Origin: Candidatus Poribacteria bacterium
Lineage (GTDB): Bacteria > Poribacteria > WGA-4E > UBA9662
Assembly (NCBI GenBank): GCA_002709695.1
Contig: PAQF01000086.1
Location: 1-38,515, forward strand
DNA length: 38,515 nt
Direction: 5' to 3'
Shown here: piece by piece, positions 1 through 7,937 of the stretch
Layout of the letters: each line of letters opens with the position of its first letter
Position numbering within the stretch: position 1 is the stretch's first letter
Position numbers and translations under genes: made by a program
Notes under the pieces: model-generated
The model's input: only the letters and a program-made list of their open reading frames with translations
Databases searched by the model: none
What the model was told of the DNA's origin: nothing

Positions 1-102
1 TATATTAGCGATACTGTTGTTGGTGTTGGTGTCTGTATTGAGAAAAAACCATGCGGCAAGCTCAACAATATCCCGAGAATAATGGATCGCCATGTTATCT
101 GA
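1..102. other. possible gene end or gene start at the window edge, strand undecided
   Basis: Two short open frames cover the left edge. On the plus strand, frame 1 is open from base 1 to a TGA at 100-102 (33 codons), which would be the tail of a gene entering from the left. On the minus strand an ATG at 92-90 opens a frame that leaves the window after 30 codons. Neither has a recognisable motif or a clear ribosome-binding site, so I cannot say which, if either, is real. The remaining bases to 361 show no gene. Confidence 0.2.
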
Positions 103-261
103 TTTTCATTTTGTTGTTTCATTGACTTAGCCGTAATGATTTTCAGGTATTTTTATAATTAAATTTCACAATACTTAGGGAATCAGAAACAAATTTACAA
201 CCGAAAGCTTGGGAGGTAAGCACAAGTGAAGATGTGAATATTAGGTTTAAGTATAAACATG

Positions 262-279
262 TTGACCTTTTCTGGTCAA
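262..279. promoter_or_regulatory. short perfect inverted repeat, possible operator
   Basis: TTGACC at 262-267 is matched by GGTCAA at 274-279 across a 6-base spacer. It lies about 100 bases before the DUF6807 gene in an otherwise featureless AT-rich stretch, where a repressor site would be expected. The symmetry is directly visible; an operator role is only inferred, and a 6-base arm can arise by chance. Confidence 0.25.
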
Positions 280-379
280 GTTAGCCTTGGTTGAAATGAT
301 CAAATTTAGCTTGATGTCCAGTTGAACTTTGGCTAGACTTTCTCAATTAGAATTGATAACTATTTAAGGAATGTTTAAT

Positions 380-1216
380 ATGCAACTTAGTTTTGGGCAG
401 GAAACCCCATGTGTGGTTAATGTAAGAGCAGAAGGCGTGGGAACAATTTCACGGTATGTATGGTATTCAGAGTTATATCCTCATGTTACGTGTTTATTGG
501 GACCGGGTAAACGAAACGTGTTGGAAAACCAACCTGCCGATCATCTCCACCATCATGGTGTTTGTTTCTCGCACGGTGTTGTAAATGACCATCTCGATTT
601 TTATCTTTATCGAGAAAAGCATAAGCTGGGTAAAATCAACGTAATAGGTGATGTTCGGATGGAGTCCCACGAAAATGTTGCGACTTTATCACATGATAGT
701 GAATGGGTAACGGCGGAAGGAGACACATTAATGACGGACACACGGTCCTACCGCTGGGAGGTTTTTGAAAATGGAGAGCTCTACTTAGACACAGCGATTA
801 CTTTGCAGCCAGTTGATACTACTGTTACGCTGCATCCAACCAATGAGTCTGGCATGCCGTTGGTTCGTCCAGCTGATTGGCTTGTTGCTAACCATGGGGG
901 TATTCTTTCTGATAGCGAAGGCCGACGTGGTGAGAAGGAAATGTTTGGTAAACCCGCACGTTGGATAGACGAAACTGCTGAGACAGACGGCCAGCTGATT
1001 GGGCTTGCAATCTTAGATCATCCTTCAAATCCTGTGCAGGCACATTGGTTTGCTCGTGATTACGGTCCGCTTTCTCCAAACTACAATTTTTTTACCGGGC
1101 CAATTGAATTAGAAGCAACTAGCCAATTAGCTTTAAAATATCGTATTTTTGTGCATCAAGGCCATGGTAATCCTGATCGTTTAAACGATGAATACAATAA
1201 ATTTTCTTTGAGCTGA
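380..1216 (+). CDS. DUF6807 (PmoA-like) family protein
   Basis: This is a 278-residue protein of the DUF6807 family, often labelled 'methane oxygenase PmoA' although it is not a methane monooxygenase subunit. The family hallmark is the His-rich stretch DHLHHHGVCFSHG around residues 54-66, followed by the conserved end pattern GP...LKYRIFVHQG near the C terminus. Members are common in polysaccharide-degrading Planctomycetes and Poribacteria, usually near sugar oxidoreductases, and their reaction is not established. An ATG at 371 is in frame, but AAGGA at 366-370 directly abuts it and stands 9 bases from the ATG at 380, so 380 is preferred. No signal peptide is seen, so a cytoplasmic location is likely. 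Confidence 0.8.
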   Translation: MQLSFGQETPCVVNVRAEGVGTISRYVWYSELYPHVTCLLGPGKRNVLENQPADHLHHHGVCFSHGVVNDHLDFYLYREKHKLGKINVIGDVRMESHENVATLSHDSEWVTAEGDTLMTDTRSYRWEVFENGELYLDTAITLQPVDTTVTLHPTNESGMPLVRPADWLVANHGGILSDSEGRRGEKEMFGKPARWIDETAETDGQLIGLAILDHPSNPVQAHWFARDYGPLSPNYNFFTGPIELEATSQLALKYRIFVHQGHGNPDRLNDEYNKFSLS

Positions 1217-1528
1217 AATTTATACTTCAGTCTCGATAAAAGGAAGGTGAGCTAGCGAAAATTGGCCTGCATTGTGTACAATTAGCGCTTTAAGGTACAG
1301 TAATCAGGCTTTTCATCTGAGAAAAATCATAATTTGTATGTTATGTAACGGATGGTCAGTTCGGATTTTTTTTGGGCTGTTAATTAATTTGTTGCTTCGT
1401 GGTTTTGATGTCACCTTATTTATAATGTTTCAAGTTGCATTTGAGATTGACAGTGTATAGTTACTGAGGGCATATTTTGCTTCAGTTTTTTTAGTAAAAT
1501 TTTAGGTGATTTAGGAAATGAGGGTTTT
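1217..1528 (+). promoter_or_regulatory. intergenic region with a candidate promoter for the paralog pair
   Basis: No convincing gene lies here; a 62-codon frame at 1272-1460 has no ribosome site and hydrophobic low-complexity content. A candidate promoter is TTGACA at 1447-1452, then 18 bases, then CATATT at 1471-1476. The -35 box is perfect and the -10 box matches 4 of 6. It would drive the two secreted paralogs that follow, with a leader of about 45 bases. Confidence 0.35.
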
Positions 1529-2350
1529 GTGAGGGCAGTTTTAGCATTATTACTATTTAGTTTAGCTATTATGTGTTTTAATCTGGCTCAGTCCGCTTCA
1601 AAGATGGGAGAAATTGGAATTTTTACGGAAGCAACAAGTTGGATGGACGTTGCTTCCGCAAATAGTGCGGCACAGATTATAAAGAAAAAGACAAAACTTA
1701 TAAAGAAAATCGAAGTTTATAATGACAAAGATATTGGTAAATTTGCTGAAAAGAGAATTGACAATGATGCATTAGACATTATCATAACCTTTGGCTATTT
1801 CCCTGTTAGTCTTTACAAACCAGGAAATGCGGAGAAAGAGGATTCTATTGCCGAAAAGTTCTTGGAAGGCGGGAACATGTTTATTAATACTGCTGATTAC
1901 ATATTTTATGTTACGCAGGGTGGTGGCGCTAATGGTGCTGACGGACTAAAAACTATTACCGATAGTACCTTTGACATGTGGGGGGATGGTAATTCTTCTA
2001 AACCCACAGCGGACGGAAAGAAATACACTCCCAGTTTAAAACCAGCTCCAGCAGTGCGACCATTCAAGATTGATCAAATAAAAGCAGACAAAAATTGGGA
2101 AATCGAGGTTGTTTTTGGTGACAATAATGGTGGTGGTGGCAGTATGGCGGATCCTATCATTATTCATAACAAAGGGCACAATGGAAGAGTCTGTATAGCT
2201 TTGCAAACTGGTGGAGCTCATCCAAGAGGTGAAGTTATTCACGAGATCATTGACAATTATGTGAAAAATGAGATTGCTAGTGCCTTTTCCGTTGATGCTA
2301 ACAGTAAGTTACCTGCGACTTGGGGGAAAATTAAAAAACTGTACAATTAG
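1529..2350 (+). CDS. secreted paralog A, conserved protein of unknown function
   Basis: This 273-residue protein begins with a hydrophobic signal peptide (about residues 1-23, cut near AQSAS), so it is exported. The mature part looks like an alpha/beta fold. It has a strand DIIITFGYFP (about 84-93), a loop FLEGGNMFINTADYIFYVTQ (about 110-130), a Gly-rich segment NNGGGGS and a closing GRVCIALQTGGAHPRG. The overall order resembles ThuA or class I amidotransferase-like folds, but I see no catalytic Cys-His-Glu set and do not assign a function. The start is the GTG at 1529, with GAGGG 4-5 bases upstream; the nearby ATG at 1518 stops after four codons. The gene is followed 70 bases later by a close paralog and probably shares its transcript. 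Confidence 0.75.
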   Translation: MRAVLALLLFSLAIMCFNLAQSASKMGEIGIFTEATSWMDVASANSAAQIIKKKTKLIKKIEVYNDKDIGKFAEKRIDNDALDIIITFGYFPVSLYKPGNAEKEDSIAEKFLEGGNMFINTADYIFYVTQGGGANGADGLKTITDSTFDMWGDGNSSKPTADGKKYTPSLKPAPAVRPFKIDQIKADKNWEIEVVFGDNNGGGGSMADPIIIHNKGHNGRVCIALQTGGAHPRGEVIHEIIDNYVKNEIASAFSVDANSKLPATWGKIKKLYN

Positions 2351-3173
2351 GAGGGGACGTCTGAGGTATTATTTGAGTATTGAATGACTAGTTAATTACA
2401 TAATTCAAAAGGAGAGGGATATGTTTTCTCAGGTTTGCAAATTTGTACTAATTTTCGTATTTGTGTTATCAAGTTTAACTGGGGTTTCAAACGCTAAGGT
2501 TGGGACCGCAAGTATACATAAAATTGCTATCTTTAATGAAAAAGCAAGTTGGACAGATGCGGCAGCCGCAAAAAAAGCCACGGATTTTATCATGAAAAAC
2601 GTCGATTCTGTCTCAAGCGAAATTAAAGTATATAGTGATGCCGATATAGCAGGTTTTGCTAAAGAAAATACTGATGATGGAAACTTGGATATTATCATAA
2701 CCTTTGGTTATTTCCCTGTTAGTCTTTACACCCCCGGGAATAAACAAAAAGAGGACTCTCTCGCAGAGCAGTTCCTAGAAGGTGGGGACATGTTTATTAA
2801 TACTGCTGATTACATATTTTATGTCACGCAGGGTGGTGGTGCTAATGGTGCTGACGGACTAAAAACTATTACCGATAGTACCTTTGACATGTGGGGGGAT
2901 GGTAACTCTTCTAAACCTACAGCTGATGGTAAAAAATACACTCCCAGTTTAAAACCGGCTCCAGCAGTGCGACCATTCAAGATTGACCAAATAAAAGCAG
3001 ACAAAAATTGGGAAATCGAGGTTGTTTTTGGTGACAATAATGGTGGTGGCGGCAGTATGGCCGATCCTATCATTATCCGTAATAAAGAACACAATGGAAG
3101 AGTCTGTATAGCTTTGCAAACTGGTGGAGCTCATCCAAGAGGTGAAGTTATACACGAAATCATTGACAATTAT
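1778..3173. repeat. direct repeat: homogenised core of the two paralogs (1778-2260 and 2691-3173)
   Basis: The two copies align without gaps at a constant offset of 913 bases over 483 bases. In the final 370 bases I count about 20 differences (roughly 95% identity). Most are third-position changes; the few amino-acid changes are in the ...IIIHNKGH / ...IIIRNKEH segment. Upstream of the block the genes share only scattered similarity. The sharp change in identity at both edges is what recombination between tandem copies leaves behind. Confidence 0.85.
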
Positions 3174-3257
3174 CTGAAATTGAATGTAATAGCTGTTGAT
3201 CCCACAGCAAAAATTGCTGTAGCTTGGGGAGATATTAAGAGAGGTTCTTTCAAGTAA
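2421..3257 (+). CDS. secreted paralog B, conserved protein of unknown function
   Basis: This 278-residue exported protein has a signal peptide over about residues 1-25 and is the tandem partner of the gene ending at 2350. The start is clear: AGGAGAGGG stands just before the ATG at 2421. Residues from about 115 to 245 are almost identical to paralog A, while the signal peptide, the first 80 mature residues and the last 30 differ clearly. That pattern suggests gene conversion of the core rather than a simple recent duplication. A strong hairpin terminator 30 bases after the stop closes the pair. The function is unknown, and the ThuA-like fold guess is weak. Confidence 0.75.
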   Translation: MFSQVCKFVLIFVFVLSSLTGVSNAKVGTASIHKIAIFNEKASWTDAAAAKKATDFIMKNVDSVSSEIKVYSDADIAGFAKENTDDGNLDIIITFGYFPVSLYTPGNKQKEDSLAEQFLEGGDMFINTADYIFYVTQGGGANGADGLKTITDSTFDMWGDGNSSKPTADGKKYTPSLKPAPAVRPFKIDQIKADKNWEIEVVFGDNNGGGGSMADPIIIRNKEHNGRVCIALQTGGAHPRGEVIHEIIDNYLKLNVIAVDPTAKIAVAWGDIKRGSFK

Positions 3258-3286
3258 TACGTACTTCGCTTGATCATTCGAGCAAC

Positions 3287-3325
3287 AAAAGGGGGCATTT
3301 CATACAGACTGAAATGTCCCCTTTT
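3287..3325 (+). terminator. rho-independent terminator after the paralog pair
   Basis: A 16-base stem (AAAAGGGGGCATTTCA at 3287-3302 with TGAAATGTCCCCTTTT at 3310-3325) encloses a 7-base loop and contains a single G-U pair. A T-run forms the 3' end of the stem and continues to 3326. The A-tract on the 5' side makes it potentially active in both directions. It lies 30 bases after the stop of paralog B. Confidence 0.85.
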
Positions 3326-3556
3326 TCGTTTATATGATCTGGGTTGCCAGTGTCCAAACTCAACAGTTCGTCGTTTCGATTTTACTTGTCTCCAATAATC
3401 CATAATTTGTTTATGCCCTTGCGAGGGGGCTTTCTATATAGTTAATATTTTTATAGGTTTTTTTCTCAAAGTGTGATATCCTTCCGCACGGAGCATGCCG
3501 AAGTGTGTGGTTTATAAAACTGGATTTTTGTTTTTGTTATCCGGAAACTTAACATA

Positions 3557-4261
3557 ATGGACTTTATTGATTTAAGCGATCAGGATTTTACTCAAGCTGA
3601 ATTGTCCAATCTTGATCTGAGTCATACAAACTTGGCTAACAGTAAACTTTGTCGAGCTGGACTTTTTAAGTCGAATCTATACGCTGCCAACTTGAAGGAA
3701 GCTAATTTAAGCCACTCTTATGCAATTGGCTTAAACTTATGTGATGCAAAATTAAACAACGCTGAAGTTTCCTATGCCAACTTGTATCAGGCTAACTTGA
3801 TTGGCACTGATCTTCGAGGAGCAAATTTGCTAGGTGCAAATCTACGAGGAGTGGACTTCGGTGATATGGATATTTTACTCTTATCTGAAGCTAATTTCCA
3901 AGGTGTTCTGTACGATTTAGACACTAACTTTCCTAATGGTTTTGATATTAGTCAGTTTGATGCTCATTTTATTGGCAAGGATACCAATTTGCAGTCGGCT
4001 GATCTTCGCAGTGCCTATCTGCGTAATGCTGATCTGCGCCACGCTAATTTGAACAATGCTGATTTGCGTAATTGTAGCTTGCAACATGCGGATTTGCGGT
4101 ACGCTAATTTGAACAATGCCAATTTTGACAGTTTCGTTGATCTTAGTAATGCTGATCTGCGCCATTGTGATTTCAGTAATACAGACCTTTCACAAGTGTT
4201 AATGGATAACACTAATTTCGATGAATCAACTAAATTTCCTACCGATTATATCCAGCCGTAG
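3557..4261 (+). CDS. pentapeptide-repeat protein
   Basis: This 234-residue protein consists almost wholly of A(D/N)LXX pentapeptide repeats, which form a right-handed quadrilateral beta-helix. Two repeat blocks are seen, residues about 5-105 and 143-220. They are split by a non-repeat insert containing YDLDTNFPNGFD, a loop also typical of cyanobacterial members; a related sequence, FDESTKFPTDY, ends the protein. No signal peptide or enzymatic domain is present, so it is probably a cytoplasmic structural or binding protein. Some relatives (Qnr, MfpA) mimic DNA and protect gyrase, but nothing here singles out that role. The start ATG lacks a strong ribosome site. The repeats create mirrored open frames on the opposite strand that are not genes. 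Confidence 0.85.
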   Translation: MDFIDLSDQDFTQAELSNLDLSHTNLANSKLCRAGLFKSNLYAANLKEANLSHSYAIGLNLCDAKLNNAEVSYANLYQANLIGTDLRGANLLGANLRGVDFGDMDILLLSEANFQGVLYDLDTNFPNGFDISQFDAHFIGKDTNLQSADLRSAYLRNADLRHANLNNADLRNCSLQHADLRYANLNNANFDSFVDLSNADLRHCDFSNTDLSQVLMDNTNFDESTKFPTDYIQP

Positions 4262-4356
4262 CTTTTTTCAGTTTGTCTATTGGTCGAAATGCTGAATTCA
4301 TCTCTTCAATTTTCTTCCCCGTTTAGAATATAATTCTATGTTTTGAGTGCCATTTA

Positions 4357-4386
4357 TTGTTGTTTCGTTGTTGGCTCTGCTATAAT
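4357..4386 (+). promoter_or_regulatory. promoter for the O-methyltransferase gene
   Basis: A perfect TATAAT at 4381-4386 is preceded by TGC, giving an extended -10 element. A TTGTTG -35 stands at 4357-4362 with an 18-base spacer. Transcription would begin near 4393, leaving a leader of about 35 bases before the gene at 4429. Confidence 0.6.
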
Positions 4387-4428
4387 GAGCGGACTTTTGG
4401 ATAAATCTACTATCGAAGAAAACACAAT

Positions 4429-5016
4429 ATGAAAAAGTTTGATGATGTCTTACAATCGGTTGAAGCGAGTTGCCGTGAGCGGCATATTCCAATGCTGGGA
4501 CCGGAAAAAGCTGAATTCCTTAAGCAGGTTGTGCAGAAAGTGCAACCCAATGTTGTGATCGAATGTGGCACCGCTATCGGATACTCGGGCCTATGGATTG
4601 CACAGGAATTACAAACAATTGGTACGGGGAAATTGATAACCATCGAAATTGACCCAGCACGTGCGAGTGAAGCTCAATCTAACTTTACTCAAGCAGGAGT
4701 TGATCACCTAGTAGATTCGAGAATCGGTGATGCCAGGAACGTGCTGAATGATATTGATGTTGCCGTTGACCTCTTGCTTCTAGACAACGATTTCCAAAAC
4801 TATTTTCCCTGTTTTCAGGCAATTGAACCGCAACTTACAAATGGAGCAACGATCGTTGCAGATAATGTAGGTATTGGGGCTGATAGTATGAAAGATTATC
4901 TCGATTATACTAGAGCTCGATACAAGACAGAACTTCATTGGTTCGAAATAGATCTGCCGTGGGTAAATCGTGATGCAATAGAAATTACGATCTACCAAAA
5001 ACCTGCGTCCGTCTGA
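4429..5016 (+). CDS. SAM-dependent O-methyltransferase (YrrM/caffeoyl-CoA type)
   Basis: This 195-residue protein matches the small class I O-methyltransferases of the YrrM/COG4122 group. Motif I, VIECGTAIGYSGLWIA (about residues 43-58), forms the SAM-binding loop, and E73 in ITIEIDP is the acidic residue expected to hold the SAM ribose. The stretch DLLLLDNDFQNYFPCFQAI is the motif IV region, and GATIVADNVG is the conserved strand with the Asp-Asn pair seen in metal-dependent family members. The usual active-site wording 'FIDADK' is altered to LLDNDF, so metal dependence is uncertain. The substrate cannot be told from sequence. The gene has its own promoter and no obvious operon partner. Confidence 0.85.
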   Translation: MKKFDDVLQSVEASCRERHIPMLGPEKAEFLKQVVQKVQPNVVIECGTAIGYSGLWIAQELQTIGTGKLITIEIDPARASEAQSNFTQAGVDHLVDSRIGDARNVLNDIDVAVDLLLLDNDFQNYFPCFQAIEPQLTNGATIVADNVGIGADSMKDYLDYTRARYKTELHWFEIDLPWVNRDAIEITIYQKPASV

Positions 5017-5093
5017 TATAAAGATTCCAAAAGAGTGTAATTTCGTTGTTGGAATGTAGGAGACTAATCAGAATTGAGTGTTAAAGAAGAGAA

Positions 5094-6755
5094 ATGACGC
5101 CAGAAACAATTAAAAAGTGGTGGAAATCAGGTAGGACTCTGCCAGTTGAGGTTGCTGTTCAGTATCCGTTCGAGCCGATTCCGATTATTAATGATACTGG
5201 GGTCAACGTCTTGGTAGACATGTCTCACAAATGTGATTTTTTCCTCCTCTGGAATTTGGGTGAGCAACTGCACCAGCGTGGAATTCGAAGTGCAGGAAGT
5301 CATGCTACACTTGACACACTGCTGGCACCTGGGTCTCTATGTAGGGTTCGAATTCCTGTCGCGCCTAAAGTTCACCCTTTTGCGTGGTGGCCAGCCCCAA
5401 AATGGAATGTTGTATTGAGTGAAGGGGATGTGCTTAATCCCGCCTACATTCCAGAAGAACTTCGAGAGTTGAAAAAGTTCCTCTCTGCTGGAGGAGGTGT
5501 TATCCTTTCAGGAAACTGGATAAAGGAAGGTAGTGCTGAAAATTGGTCTTTTAACCAATTGTTATCCGAGTATGGTGCGGAGCTTTTACCTGGCGAAGAA
5601 CTGTATTGTGAACGCAGGTGGCCGTTGATGAAAGTCACCAATGATTGGGAGGTTGTTTTCAAAGGTGACACAGGAAAGCCCATCTATGCTCGTCGTACCT
5701 GTGGCAGGGGACGATTGGTTCTGTTCGCATCTTCAGAATTGTACCGTTTTGATCAGGAAGACAAAAACGATGTATCGGCGAAATCGGATTTTCTAACAGA
5801 TACAATTTTATGGGCTGCGGCTGATTCAACTCCAGCCGCAGGTGAGCCTCGAATGCCAACTCCTATGTGGGGTGGTGGCGGAATCTATCAAGAATCTGAA
5901 GAGCGACTCGATGGGATCGTCTGCTACTATAGCAAGAACCAGACAGATGAACTCCTGATGACTTTAAGGGAAGATTTTCCAGCAATTACATCAGATCTCT
6001 ACGATTGGTTTCCTTCTCCTAAGCCGGAGGAACCAATGTACCTTGTTCTCTGTAGTGGCGGTGGTGGTGGTTGGGCTGTCAATATCTATTTGCCTAAAGA
6101 GACTGGTACTATTTCCACCAGTTCGGAAGGAATCCGAAGCATTTTTGGTCATGAGCAGGCGCACACTATGCCGGGGCCATGTGGTGCTGTTGCCAACCAC
6201 CCTTTTGGAGGGAACCAAGGGGAAGAGCATGCAGGATGGTTACAGGGGAAGATTGTGGCTAAGTACAACGGAGAACTTGGCCCCAACCGTGGATGTCAGG
6301 AGGTTTTTCATGAATTATATGACGGTACACAAAAGATCCCCGAGGAAATCTTCAAAAAGACGCATTTGGATAATTGGCGTGATGGATGGGATCGGTTGAT
6401 GATTTGGTATGTTTGGCAGAAACTAGATGATCATTATGGCCCAACATGGTATCCACGTTGGCGTTGGGTACAATCTAAACGATGGATCCAAGATCCCAAT
6501 CGAAAATTAACGTGGCAAGAATCAATAGAGGATATGTCAATAGCCGTGGGTGAAGATTTGTTTCCATTCTTTATTTCTACTGGGAAAGAATTGGAAAAAT
6601 CTCGTTTTGCTGACGCTACTTTCCTTGACCAGATTATTCATCTTCCAGTTGCCTCCATTGAAGCTACACCACCTGGAAACGTAAGATTGGATGCCATCAA
6701 TGATTACACCAAGCCGTTGGCTCCTAGCTCATTGGAGGGCTGGCCTCCTAATTAG
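5094..6755 (+). CDS. large protein with N-terminal amidotransferase-like and C-terminal M60-like peptidase domains
   Basis: This 553-residue protein appears to have two parts. Residues about 30-240 resemble a class I amidotransferase-like fold as found in ThuA and glycosidase trimerisation domains: strands such as VNVLVDMSH and GGGVILSGNW, then GKPIYARRTCGRGRLVLFAS. Residues about 260-540 carry a zinc-peptidase signature: H353-E-Q-A-H357, then E377/E378 in GGNQGEEHAGW. This fits HExxH followed by Glu after 8-28 residues, as in M60/enhancin peptidases. A Gly-rich strand, YLVLCSGGGGGWAVNIYLP, precedes it, also an M60 feature. No signal peptide is visible, which is odd for an M60 enzyme, since these usually attack mucin-like glycoproteins outside the cell. 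The domain calls rest on motifs alone. Confidence 0.6.
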   Translation: MTPETIKKWWKSGRTLPVEVAVQYPFEPIPIINDTGVNVLVDMSHKCDFFLLWNLGEQLHQRGIRSAGSHATLDTLLAPGSLCRVRIPVAPKVHPFAWWPAPKWNVVLSEGDVLNPAYIPEELRELKKFLSAGGGVILSGNWIKEGSAENWSFNQLLSEYGAELLPGEELYCERRWPLMKVTNDWEVVFKGDTGKPIYARRTCGRGRLVLFASSELYRFDQEDKNDVSAKSDFLTDTILWAAADSTPAAGEPRMPTPMWGGGGIYQESEERLDGIVCYYSKNQTDELLMTLREDFPAITSDLYDWFPSPKPEEPMYLVLCSGGGGGWAVNIYLPKETGTISTSSEGIRSIFGHEQAHTMPGPCGAVANHPFGGNQGEEHAGWLQGKIVAKYNGELGPNRGCQEVFHELYDGTQKIPEEIFKKTHLDNWRDGWDRLMIWYVWQKLDDHYGPTWYPRWRWVQSKRWIQDPNRKLTWQESIEDMSIAVGEDLFPFFISTGKELEKSRFADATFLDQIIHLPVASIEATPPGNVRLDAINDYTKPLAPSSLEGWPPN

Positions 6756-6837
6756 TCCGTTTCAAGTAAGATTAAATATCCGGGTAATACCTCTCCCGAA
6801 AATATGCTCGCACTAATTTCAATGATAAACACTTCAA

Positions 6838-7884
6838 TCATTTCATTTCGAAAATGATGCCCAACATCTTGTCGGGTTCTTGAATAATCTCAGTCAGACG
6901 CGATTCTACTTCCACCAGTGGAATCTTGTGTGTGGTTATCGCATCTACATTGAACTTACCTTCAGAGATCAAACGCATACACAATTTAAGATTGGTTTGT
7001 GTTGTCCAACGCATAACAACTGGTGGGTAATCAGTACCAAATTCCCATGTTTCGTCATGATATCCTGGCCCTGTCCGTCCAACACGGCAAATATCCATGT
7101 TGGTGATAGTGCGGGGGAAATCAAACCATGCACCACCAGGGATCATTAATCGTCCCATTAAATGTCCATCAGGAGAACATTTGAAACATTTTTGCAATTG
7201 CTGGACAGCTAGATTGGCGTCTCCACCGAATGCAATCACTGCCGTATCTAATCCTTGGTTATCTGTAAAGGTACGTGTGAGCTCAACTTCATCTTCTTTG
7301 CCGGGTATGGCAACGGCGTCAACTCCCCAGTTTTTGGCTGTTTCTACACGAAATGGAATTGTGTCCCAGCCGATTACTAGGCTTCCAGCTAATTGATGAA
7401 TCATAGCACAGAGTTGGCCTAAGACTCCAAGCCCAACAACGGCAGCAAATTCACCAAAACTTGATTGCCCGCGACGAAAGACATGTACGGCAGTGGCGGC
7501 TAGGTGGCCGTAAGCTCCTTGGGCAAAAGTTACGTTATCTGGCAATGCCACACAAAGATTATGTGGAACCACTGCATAGTTTGAATGGAGTGCGTATCCC
7601 CCTCCCATACAGGCTACGCGATCTCCCGGTTTGAACGTAGTGACACTTTCCCCCACTTCTTCGACAATACCGGCGTTGGCATAGCCAAATGGGCGTAATT
7701 GCGATTCAGATGGTGATGACTGCTGACTATGTAAGTTGCGCCACCCTCCAACTTCACTTCCGGGACTGACCAATGAGTTGTGAACTTCGATCAGTAGACT
7801 TCCTGGCTTGATTTCTGGTATTGTTTCTTCAATTAACGTAACCCGTCCATTTCCGCGAGCTGCGATAATTCGTTTTTTGTTCAT
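6838..7884 (-). CDS. MDR-family dehydrogenase lacking zinc ligands
   Basis: This 348-residue medium-chain dehydrogenase/reductase has a GroES-like N-terminal part with GDRVACMGGGYALH, then a Rossmann domain whose dinucleotide loop is GLGVLG at residues 151-156. The catalytic zinc Cys normally found around residue 40 is replaced by SPGSEVGGW, and the four-Cys structural zinc loop is absent. It therefore belongs with the zinc-independent MDR branch rather than the alcohol dehydrogenases. Related Poribacteria and Planctomycetes proteins sit in sugar or polyol catabolism; the substrate here is unknown. The gene is divergent from the HAD gene, with 53 bases between the starts. Confidence 0.8.
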   Translation of the reverse strand: MNKKRIIAARGNGRVTLIEETIPEIKPGSLLIEVHNSLVSPGSEVGGWRNLHSQQSSPSESQLRPFGYANAGIVEEVGESVTTFKPGDRVACMGGGYALHSNYAVVPHNLCVALPDNVTFAQGAYGHLAATAVHVFRRGQSSFGEFAAVVGLGVLGQLCAMIHQLAGSLVIGWDTIPFRVETAKNWGVDAVAIPGKEDEVELTRTFTDNQGLDTAVIAFGGDANLAVQQLQKCFKCSPDGHLMGRLMIPGGAWFDFPRTITNMDICRVGRTGPGYHDETWEFGTDYPPVVMRWTTQTNLKLCMRLISEGKFNVDAITTHKIPLVEVESRLTEIIQEPDKMLGIIFEMK

Positions 7885-7937
7885 TTCCGTCTCCCAAGTA
7901 CTGTATAATTTCTTAGTATAGCAGAAGGGAAAATGAA
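7885..7937. promoter_or_regulatory. compact divergent promoter region
   Basis: Only 53 bases separate the MDR and HAD start codons. A plus-strand TATAAT at 7904-7909 is suitably placed for the HAD gene. A minus-strand TATACT preceded by TGC (bases 7920-7915) could serve the MDR gene as an extended -10. Neither has a good -35 box. The overlap suggests the two genes are transcribed in competition. Confidence 0.4.

Noticed and set aside
371-379. ATG at 371 as the start of the DUF6807 gene
   Set aside because: The AAGGA ribosome site directly abuts it; the in-frame ATG at 380 has normal spacing.
1272-1460. A short hydrophobic open frame between DUF6807 and paralog A
   Set aside because: It has no ribosome site and no similarity I recognise; its hydrophobic content follows from AT-rich DNA.
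3590-4200. Regular short DNA repeats resembling a CRISPR array
   Set aside because: The repeats keep the reading frame of a pentapeptide protein, with 15-base periodicity and no unique spacers.
3917-4212. Two overlapping minus-strand open frames with repetitive translations inside the pentapeptide gene
   Set aside because: They are mirror images of the pentapeptide repeat codons; they have no ribosome site and no independent conservation pattern.
6043-6399. A 118-codon plus-strand open frame inside the M60-like gene
   Set aside because: It is a different frame of a gene with conserved zinc motifs and has no ribosome site.
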